5,121 nucleotides of DNA. It comes from Oligoflexales bacterium (lineage in GTDB: Bacteria > Bdellovibrionota > Oligoflexia > Oligoflexales > Oligoflexaceae). This document shows positions 1 through 5,121 of this stretch, piece by piece. Made by a program: the position numbers and the translations under genes. How positions within the stretch are numbered: the stretch's first letter is position 1; the number at the start of each line of letters is the position of its first letter. Below the pieces are notes generated by a model. The model was not told the origin of the DNA and ran no database searches. It saw only the letters and a list, made by a program, of their open reading frames with translations. The DNA lies in NCBI GenBank assembly GCA_015232735.1, contig JADFZC010000226.1, positions 1-5,121 on the forward strand, given 5' to 3'.

Positions 1-1316
1 TTACTGAAAAGCAGGTCCTCGATGAAATCTCAAGGTTTGGCCCGGAACTGACAATCGTCCATACAACGACACCAAGCATTTACAATGATATCGATTATGC
101 CAGAAACGCCAAAAAAATTGCAGGATCGACAACGGTCCTAGTCGGAGCACACGTAAGCGTCCTATCAGAAGAAACCCTGAGAGTCGGCAAAGATGCGGTA
201 GACATTATAGTCCGTGGAGAGGCCGAGTACACCCTCAGGGATATTGCAAAAGGCCTTGCCTGGGAAAAGATTCCGGGAATTGCTTTCAGATCTGATGACG
301 GAAAAATTATCACCACATCGGACCGCCCCCCGCTGGATGTCAACGAGCTTCCATTTCCCGCCTGGCACCATATCGACCCGAGATGGTATCGCGATGCGGG
401 CAAGCTGTACCCTTTCCTGACCCTTTTTTCGGGAAGAGGCTGTTTTGCCAAATGCACGTTTTGCAGGGAAACACAGGTGGTTAACGGACGCAAACTGAGA
501 TTTCGCGATGCCGCGAAGGTCGTCGATGAGATCGAATACGATTTACGCTGTTTTCCTTACCTTCAGGAAATCATGATAGAAACCGATACCTTCACCGCAT
601 TGCCGGAACACGTGCGGTCGTTCTGCAAAGAATTCATGCGGCGCGGACTTCACAAAAAAATCCGCTGGAGCTGCAACGTGAGGGTTGATATCGATCTGAC
701 GCTTCTTCCGCTGATGAAGAAAGCGGGATGCAGGATGCTGATGATAGGATTTGAATTCGGGACAAATGAACAGCTTAATGTCGTAAAAAAAGGGACGACC
801 ATTGAAATGGGACGGGCCTTCGCACAAGCTGCGGCAAGACTCGGGTTCACCCTGCATGGCTGTTTTATGATAGGCGCACCTTTTGAAACAAGGGAATCGG
901 CTCAGAAAACGATAGATTTCGCAAAAAGCCTGCCGCTTGACACGATCCAGGTTTCAGGAATTGCCGTCTATCCCGGCACGGAGCTCTATGACTGGGCAAG
1001 ATCGCATGGCTATATCGTGGCAAAAGACTGGACAGACTGGGTTGATGAAAACCGCGAACAGGTTACCCTACTCAGCTACCCGCAAATGTCCAAGAAAGAG
1101 ATCGACTACTTTGTAGACAAGGGTCTGAAAGAATTTTATATGCGCCCAAAACAGATCCTCAAAATGTTTTTTGCCATCCGAAGCTGGGACGATGTCAGAA
1201 GAAAATATTACGGACTTGTCAGTTATCTTGACTATTTCAAAAGCAATAAGAGGCTGTCTGAAAACCCGGAGGCGGGGGTGCAAGGAGAAGGAAAACCGGA
1301 ACTTACATGCCGGTAA
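1..1316 (+). CDS. B12-binding radical SAM protein (BchE/HpnJ-like architecture), 5'-truncated by window edge
   Basis: The frame is open from base 3 to the TAA at 1314-1316, giving 437 visible residues; the true start lies upstream. Residues 1-80 are the tail of a cobalamin-binding domain: GAH at 48-50 and RGEAE at 71-75 match the usual 'GG.H...GEgE' pattern, while the expected DxHxxG segment lies off the window. The radical SAM barrel follows, with a CX3CX2C cluster motif (Cys147, 151, 154; bases 441-464), GFEFGT at 249-254, VVKKGTT at 260-266, GAPFET at 291-296 and YPGTELY at 323-329. The basic, aromatic C-terminal region (about 355-425) resembles the tail of BchE-type enzymes, which often act on lipid-like or hydrophobic substrates. 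Family members use SAM, a 4Fe-4S cluster and usually cobalamin for methylation, cyclisation or rearrangement. The substrate cannot be told. A 46-base gap leads to the membrane protein gene, suggesting an operon. Family assignment is firm; reaction is unknown. Confidence 0.93.
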   Translation, partial: TEKQVLDEISRFGPELTIVHTTTPSIYNDIDYARNAKKIAGSTTVLVGAHVSVLSEETLRVGKDAVDIIVRGEAEYTLRDIAKGLAWEKIPGIAFRSDDGKIITTSDRPPLDVNELPFPAWHHIDPRWYRDAGKLYPFLTLFSGRGCFAKCTFCRETQVVNGRKLRFRDAAKVVDEIEYDLRCFPYLQEIMIETDTFTALPEHVRSFCKEFMRRGLHKKIRWSCNVRVDIDLTLLPLMKKAGCRMLMIGFEFGTNEQLNVVKKGTTIEMGRAFAQAAARLGFTLHGCFMIGAPFETRESAQKTIDFAKSLPLDTIQVSGIAVYPGTELYDWARSHGYIVAKDWTDWVDENREQVTLLSYPQMSKKEIDYFVDKGLKEFYMRPKQILKMFFAIRSWDDVRRKYYGLVSYLDYFKSNKRLSENPEAGVQGEGKPELTCR

Positions 1317-1352
1317 GTGAGGATTTAAACGAAAACTCGAAGTTTCCCAGGC

Positions 1353-1361
1353 AAAAGGGGG
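1353..1361 (+). promoter_or_regulatory. Purine-rich ribosome binding site for the flippase-like gene
   Basis: AAAAGGGGG is the only good Shine-Dalgarno-like run in the 46-base gap after the radical SAM stop. It ends one base before the ATG at 1363, which is unusually close. The TTG at 1369 (codon 3) would have a more normal spacing of 7 bases. The ATG is kept by convention, but the real start could be the TTG two codons later. Confidence 0.45.
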
Positions 1362-1362
1362 T

Positions 1363-2472
1363 ATGGCCTTGAATTTGAAATCTGCAAAAAAAATCTCCGA
1401 CAGATTAAGGAGCATTTTGGTTACTTCCCTTAAGCTGCTGCTTGCCGCCTTTCTGATAGGATGGCTCATCCGTTCGGGAAAGCTTGATTTTTCCCAGCTT
1501 GGAATTCTGATAAAATATCCCTCAATTTTGATTTCCATGATATTTTTCTGGTTCCTGTGCGGTGTCCTGATAGGCTCGGCGAGATGGAGGCTTCTTTTGA
1601 CCTCCGCAGGGATCCGACTGAGTTACCGCCGCGCTGCGAATCTCCAGATGACCGGACTCTTCTTTAATACGGCGATGCCCGGCTCAGTAAGCGGGGATCT
1701 TATTAAAGCCTATTACGTTATCCGGGATAACCATGGGCACGCCAAATCAGGCGCTTTTTTAAGTATCGTCCTTGACAGGCTGCTTGGTCTTGCCGGGCTT
1801 CTCAGCATAAGCATATTTGTCATCTTGATCGATTTTTCAAGAATCATTGAAAATCCGGCATTGATGTCCATAGTCGGAACCCTTCTCCTCTTCGGTATTT
1901 TTCTGGCATTTTTTTTCGGTGCGGCACTTTACCATTACCGGGGAAAAGACCCGTTTCTGCCTTTTCTGAATCTTCGCATTCCCGGGATGGGAATAATCAG
2001 AAATCTGTACGAATCCCTCCGGGAATACAGAAACCACAGGAAAAACATACTGATCTGTCTGGTCATGTCCATTTTCAACCAGATTGCATACCTGGGACTC
2101 TTCTGCATTATCACGATCAGCCTGCTGCCGCAAGGTCTGTCCAGCATAACAAAGATTGCGGCGGTATTTCCCCTGGGGATGCTTATAACATCCATACCCA
2201 TTGCCCCGGGCGGTCTTGGCGTCGGACACGTCGCCTTTGAAAACCTTTTCAACCTTGTCGGCCTGAGTGAAGGCGCCAATGTCTATAATGTGTTCACCTT
2301 AATAGGACTTGCCTTAAACCTGATCGGATTTGTTCCCTATCTTTACCTGACTCGGGGCGGCTCAAGAGAAAGCATCCTTCGCACCCAGGATGATACGCCG
2401 CCAAATGAAGGTTGCGGGGATATTTCACAACGAAATGGACAAACATCCGAATGCTGCGAAAAATTCACATGA
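1363..2472 (+). CDS. UPF0104 / LPG-synthase-TM-family integral membrane protein (flippase-like)
   Basis: This 369-residue protein is strongly hydrophobic, with likely membrane segments near residues 17-36, 51-71, 141-158, 167-189, 228-255, 262-283 and 308-328. Family hallmarks are visible: GLFFNTAMPGSVSGDLIKAY at 98-117 (the 'FFN..PG..GGD..R' signature), LDRLLGL at 137-143, and the late PIAPGGLGVGHVAFE loop at 279-293. Members share the transmembrane part of MprF and are usually annotated as flippase-like. Only a few have a demonstrated role, and no aminoacyl-transferase domain is attached here, so lysyl-lipid synthesis is not implied. The last 39 residues (331-369) form a hydrophilic tail with three cysteines and no recognisable domain. 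Placement after a B12 radical SAM enzyme suggests export of, or partnership on, a lipid or polyprenyl-linked substrate. Some hopanoid loci carry a related membrane protein (HpnL), but nothing else here supports that pathway. Start choice is discussed under the ribosome binding site. Confidence 0.88.
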   Translation: MALNLKSAKKISDRLRSILVTSLKLLLAAFLIGWLIRSGKLDFSQLGILIKYPSILISMIFFWFLCGVLIGSARWRLLLTSAGIRLSYRRAANLQMTGLFFNTAMPGSVSGDLIKAYYVIRDNHGHAKSGAFLSIVLDRLLGLAGLLSISIFVILIDFSRIIENPALMSIVGTLLLFGIFLAFFFGAALYHYRGKDPFLPFLNLRIPGMGIIRNLYESLREYRNHRKNILICLVMSIFNQIAYLGLFCIITISLLPQGLSSITKIAAVFPLGMLITSIPIAPGGLGVGHVAFENLFNLVGLSEGANVYNVFTLIGLALNLIGFVPYLYLTRGGSRESILRTQDDTPPNEGCGDISQRNGQTSECCEKFT

Positions 2473-2486
2473 TTGAGGCCCAGACG

Positions 2487-2492
2487 AAAGGT
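2487..2492 (+). promoter_or_regulatory. Ribosome binding site that favours the GTG start of the methyltransferase
   Basis: AAAGGT sits 4 bases upstream of a GTG at 2497, in frame with the methyltransferase. The alternative in-frame start, a TTG at 2473 directly after the preceding gene's stop, has only an A-rich sequence without a Shine-Dalgarno match before it. The short extra peptide it would add is basic and unlike a conserved domain start. GTG at 2497 is therefore preferred. Confidence 0.5.
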
Positions 2493-2496
2493 AGCC

Positions 2497-4350
2497 GTGC
2501 AGACTTCCAAGCAACCAAAAATCGTTTCAGCCAGATACAAAAACTCATCCCCCCGCAAGACCGATGGAGCTACCTATACCCCGACAGACCTGTCAGATTT
2601 TGTAGCCCGGCAAATCCTTGAAAACGCACATTTTAAAAAAAAAGGCGCTTTGCCTCTGAGAATCCTTGATCCAGCAATAGGCGAAGGACGGCTTTTGCTA
2701 AGCCTTCTTAACGCTCTTAGGCAAAAGGGCATCACAAAAGTTGAAGTCTTTGGTTTTGAAATTGACAGGGAAGCCTTGAAAAAAGCCACGGGCCGGATAA
2801 AAGGTGAGTTCCCTGATGCCGACATCATATTTTATCATCAGGATTTTTTACAATTTGCCCAGGGAAGCGGCCGGTCACCAAGCACCAGCCATGACAGCTC
2901 TGATAGCGGGGGCTGTTTCGAAAGCCTTTCTGATCCCCACAAACAGAGCAAAACGTCTTTTTCCTTGGGATTATCAGCATCCCATGCGACAGGACAGAAT
3001 TCCGATCAATCAAAAAAATTCGATCTTGTCATAGCAAATCCGCCCTATGTCCGTACCCAGATTCTTGGAACAAGAGCCGCACAGGAACTTGGCAGCCATT
3101 TCCAGCTGAAAGGCCGTGTAGACCTCTATCATGCATTTCTCGTAGCTATCGCCAGGTCATTGAAAGAGTCAGGAACGGCCGGAATTATCGTCTCAAATCG
3201 TTTCATGACAACCAAATCAGGAAAAACTCTGAGAAGTGAACTTCTAAGGCTTTTCTCTCTTCGTCATATCTGGGACCTTGGAGATACCAGATTATTTGAT
3301 GCCGCTGTTCTTCCAGCCGTCCTGATTGCCTGTGGCACAAAAAAGTACACAAAGAACTTAATACGCTTCTCATCGATATATGAGACCAAGGATGCTTCCG
3401 GCGCCGAAAAGGTTGATACTCCGATTACCGCTCTGGAAAAAAACGGGATTGTCGGCACCACTGACGGCAGATCGTTCCTGATACGCCACGGCTCGCTGCC
3501 TATGACAGAAGACCTGGAATCGGTCTGGCGCCTGCATACGGAAAATAGCGACAAATGGCTTTCAATAGTTAATTCCAATTCAAAATTCATATTTGCCGAC
3601 ATCGGAAGGATTCGCGTCGGCGTAAAAACGTGCGCGGACAAGGTTTTTATCAGGAGTGACTGGCCCAGCTCAAAAGACGACCGGCCTGAGCTCATTCGCC
3701 CATTGACAACACACCATATTGCCGGTAAGTTCCGCGCTTCAGAAGAAAATACCGTCAGACAGATACTTTACCCTCATCTTATTCGGGACGGAAAACGGAC
3801 AACCGCCAATCTTGAAGAATTCCCAATATCAAAACGATATCTTGAAAGACATAGGGACACGCTTGTGTCGCGTTCCTATGTAACAAAGGCAGGCAGAAAA
3901 TGGTACGAAATATGGGTCCCTCAGGACCCTGCCCTGTGGTCCTCACCGAAACTTGTTTTCCGGGACATCTCAGAAGAACCCACTTTCTGGATTGATCTGA
4001 CGGGGAGCGTTGTAAACGGCGACTGCTATTGGCTTGCCTGCTCCGATCCCCAAAAAATGGATCTTTTATGGCTGGCGGCCACCGTGGCGAACTCGACATT
4101 TGCAAAATGGTATTATGATACCAGTTTCAATAACAAACTGTACGCGGGCCGACGCCGCTTCATAACTCAGTACGTGGAAAAGTTCCCGCTGCCAGACCCG
4201 GACGGGAAACACTCAAAGAAAATGATTGCCCTGGCAAAACAGCTTTTTGAAACCCGGGATGGGTCCTTTATGTCTCAAAAATATGAGGAACTCGACAGGA
4301 GGGTTTGGGAATCATTCGGCCTGACACCGGAAGATGTGTTGAGCCTATAG
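2497..4350 (+). CDS. N6-adenine DNA methyltransferase, gamma type (Eco57I/TaqI-like), no nuclease domain
   Basis: From the preferred GTG the protein has 617 residues. Methylase motifs come in gamma-class order: motif X TYTPTDL (26-32), the SAM-binding LDPAIGEG (57-64; the more common form is DPACGSG), the acidic FGFEID strand (85-90), HQDF (114-117), the catalytic NPPY (181-184; bases 3037-3048) and DLGDTRLF (260-267). A TaqI-like target recognition region fills about 369-567, with FRDIS at 488-492 and NKLYAGRRRFI at 546-556. NPPY marks transfer of a methyl group from SAM to adenine N6 in a specific DNA site, which cannot be predicted. M.TaqI is about 420 residues and Eco57I-type fusions about 1000, so this is the size of a methylase without a nuclease. 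No PD-ExK domain or restriction gene is visible. Residues 120-174 are a serine-rich insertion absent from the usual motif spacing. The gene follows the membrane protein by 24 bases. Family is secure; orphan versus restriction-linked is open. Confidence 0.93.
   Translation: MQTSKQPKIVSARYKNSSPRKTDGATYTPTDLSDFVARQILENAHFKKKGALPLRILDPAIGEGRLLLSLLNALRQKGITKVEVFGFEIDREALKKATGRIKGEFPDADIIFYHQDFLQFAQGSGRSPSTSHDSSDSGGCFESLSDPHKQSKTSFSLGLSASHATGQNSDQSKKFDLVIANPPYVRTQILGTRAAQELGSHFQLKGRVDLYHAFLVAIARSLKESGTAGIIVSNRFMTTKSGKTLRSELLRLFSLRHIWDLGDTRLFDAAVLPAVLIACGTKKYTKNLIRFSSIYETKDASGAEKVDTPITALEKNGIVGTTDGRSFLIRHGSLPMTEDLESVWRLHTENSDKWLSIVNSNSKFIFADIGRIRVGVKTCADKVFIRSDWPSSKDDRPELIRPLTTHHIAGKFRASEENTVRQILYPHLIRDGKRTTANLEEFPISKRYLERHRDTLVSRSYVTKAGRKWYEIWVPQDPALWSSPKLVFRDISEEPTFWIDLTGSVVNGDCYWLACSDPQKMDLLWLAATVANSTFAKWYYDTSFNNKLYAGRRRFITQYVEKFPLPDPDGKHSKKMIALAKQLFETRDGSFMSQKYEELDRRVWESFGLTPEDVLSL
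2635..2643 (+). repeat. A9 homopolymer tract inside the methyltransferase gene
   Basis: Nine consecutive A bases encode three lysines (residues 47-49) between motif X and motif I. It is the longest homopolymer I found here; A7-A8 and T8 runs occur elsewhere, for example 1386-1393 and 1909-1916. Gain or loss of one base would abolish the enzyme, so it is a possible slippage site, though A-rich lysine codons explain it equally well. Confidence 0.6.
2854..3018 (+). other. Serine-rich low-complexity insertion in the methyltransferase, just before NPPY
   Basis: About 55 codons (residues 120-174) lie between the HQDF motif and the strand leading to NPPY. They are rich in Ser, Gly, His, Gln and Lys and lack hydrophobic core residues, unlike the flanking Rossmann-fold strands. 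In related methylases this link is short. It most likely forms a flexible surface loop. The reading frame is kept through it, so it is not an obvious disruption. I saw no long flanking repeats marking it as a mobile element. The boundaries are approximate. Confidence 0.6.
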
Positions 4351-4361
4351 CTTAACGTGAA

Positions 4362-5121
4362 TCATGTCACAGCCTCAAGGTACCTCTTTCTCACCTTCTC
4401 CCAGACAAACTCTTTTTTCACGAACTCATGGCCGGTCTTCCCCAGTCTTCGCGAAGCCTCCTCGTTTTCATAGGCCCATTTCAGAAGTCCCCTGAACATG
4501 GCCCTCGAATGATAATATACCCCTCCTCCGGATTTATCACAAAGCTCCTTCATGACTTCGCACTCGCCATTGGCTATGACCAGTGTGTCGTTGATCCATG
4601 ATTCCAGCAAAACCATCGAAAGGCTCTCTGTCGCTGATGGATTGACAAGCGCCCTGGCATGCTTCATAAGAAAGGCTTTTTCCTGTTCAGAGACAAACCC
4701 GACAGAGACAATATCCTTCCTGCCGGCGTCAAGTTCCATGTCGAGAAATCCCGCAAAGACAAGCCGTGTCTTCATTCCGTATTCATCGGTTGCTCTTTTA
4801 TATGCTTCGATAAGTTCATAGCAGCGTTTTGTGACACACGCCCTTCCGACAAAGAGAAAGTATGGCAGTTCGAGAAGCTTTTTATATTTCTTGTTTAATT
4901 TCAACTCGTCATCCGCGGACAGCGGCACAGGATCAGGGACTCCGTAACCGCCTGTGATCTGTTTGACGCCGGGAGGAATTTCATATATCCTGTTGACAAG
5001 CTCTTTTTCCTTTTCGGCTAAAAAAATCAAGCCCTTGGCCGATGCAAAAAGCGGGGAGAATATCCTTTTGATATGAAACGACGGCTCATCATGCGCCGTG
5101 GTTACAAGATAGGCCTTGTCA
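4362..5121 (-). CDS. Family 4-type GT-B glycosyltransferase, N-terminus cut by window edge
   Basis: Read on the minus strand, the frame is open from the right window edge to the TGA at 4364-4362, giving 252 visible residues; the TTG at 5030-5028 is internal. Visible residues 10-35 (HDEPSF, then SAKGLIFLAEKE) match the end of the acceptor-side N-terminal domain in GT4-like enzymes. The donor-binding domain follows: FLFVGRACVTKR at 88-99 (the usual '.vGR...KG' with K then R), LVFAG at 90-94 of the C-terminal 222 residues, GFVSEQEK, and the EX7E motif ESLSMVLLE at 165-173 (bases 4602-4628), whose glutamates contact the nucleotide-sugar. It likely adds a sugar to a growing lipid-linked or surface glycan at the cytoplasmic membrane; sugar and acceptor are unknown. 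It converges with the methyltransferase, stops 11 bases apart, so it belongs to a separate transcript whose other genes lie to the right. Donor domain appears intact. Confidence 0.9.
   Translation of the reverse strand, partial: DKAYLVTTAHDEPSFHIKRIFSPLFASAKGLIFLAEKEKELVNRIYEIPPGVKQITGGYGVPDPVPLSADDELKLNKKYKKLLELPYFLFVGRACVTKRCYELIEAYKRATDEYGMKTRLVFAGFLDMELDAGRKDIVSVGFVSEQEKAFLMKHARALVNPSATESLSMVLLESWINDTLVIANGECEVMKELCDKSGGGVYYHSRAMFRGLLKWAYENEEASRRLGKTGHEFVKKEFVWEKVRKRYLEAVT

Noticed and set aside
1333..1345. AAACT-CGA-AGTTT inverted repeat in the gap after the radical SAM gene as a terminator
   Set aside because: The 5-pair A/T-rich stem has no following T-tract and the next gene starts 18 bases later, so it is unlikely to stop transcription.
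1307..1362. 17-codon plus-strand frame starting at ATG 1307 as a possible small or leader gene
   Set aside because: The purine-rich AAGGAG run at 1282-1287 is about 19 bases upstream, too far for initiation, and the peptide has no leader-like composition.
1068..1538. 156-codon minus-strand open frame across the radical SAM / membrane protein junction
   Set aside because: It is antisense to two genes with clear family motifs, has no recognised motifs and is explained by the codon composition of the sense genes.
1363..2472. Membrane protein as MprF (lysylphosphatidylglycerol synthase)
   Set aside because: Only the transmembrane half is present. The cytosolic aminoacyl-transferase domain needed for lysyl transfer is missing and the length of 369 residues is far short of a full MprF.
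2412..2621. 69-codon open frame spanning the junction of the membrane protein and methyltransferase genes
   Set aside because: It overlaps the ends of two real genes in another frame and its translation resembles neither a known small protein nor a leader peptide.
2804..3034. 76-codon open frame on the plus strand overlapping the methyltransferase insertion
   Set aside because: It lies wholly inside a well-supported gene, covers the low-complexity part where alternative frames open easily, has no convincing ribosome binding site and shows no recognisable domain. Kept only as a possible frameshift clue.
2497..4350. Methyltransferase as the PglX of a BREX system, a DISARM methylase or a type IIG enzyme
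   Set aside because: It is about half the size of PglX, lacks a nuclease domain, and no BREX or DISARM partner genes are visible in the window.

Overview
The window is a densely coding stretch of bacterial DNA at moderate G+C. It holds four protein genes, no gene-free stretch over 50 bases, and no RNA gene, CRISPR array or insertion sequence that I can see. The mix (a cobalamin-binding radical SAM enzyme, a polytopic flippase-like membrane protein and a family 4-type glycosyltransferase) suits an envelope lipid or polysaccharide locus of an anaerobic or microaerophilic Gram-negative bacterium. A deltaproteobacterial-type host is my best guess, but the sequence alone does not prove it.

Layout. 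(1) Bases 1-1316, plus strand: the 3' part of a B12-binding radical SAM gene. Its reading frame is open from the left edge, so the gene starts outside the window; the GTG at 477 is internal and lies after the iron-sulfur cysteines. (2) Bases 1363-2472, plus strand: a multi-spanning membrane protein of the UPF0104 / lysylphosphatidylglycerol-synthase-TM family. (3) Bases 2497-4350, plus strand: a gamma-type N6-adenine DNA methyltransferase with an NPPY catalytic motif and a TaqI-like target recognition domain, but no nuclease domain. (4) Bases 4362-5121, minus strand: the C-terminal part of a GT-B glycosyltransferase, running off the right edge and converging on the methyltransferase with 11 bases between the stop codons.

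How they fit. The three plus-strand genes follow each other with gaps of 46 and 24 bases and probably share a transcript. The radical SAM enzyme and the membrane protein could form a unit that modifies and then moves a lipid or lipid-linked substrate; this is inference. The methyltransferase does not obviously belong to that pathway. With no restriction partner in view, it looks like an orphan or solitary methylase lodged in an envelope locus. It also carries a serine-rich insertion just before its catalytic motif and an A9 tract near its start. I see no convincing new system within these 5.1 kb; the methyltransferase and its odd placement are the most worthwhile leads.
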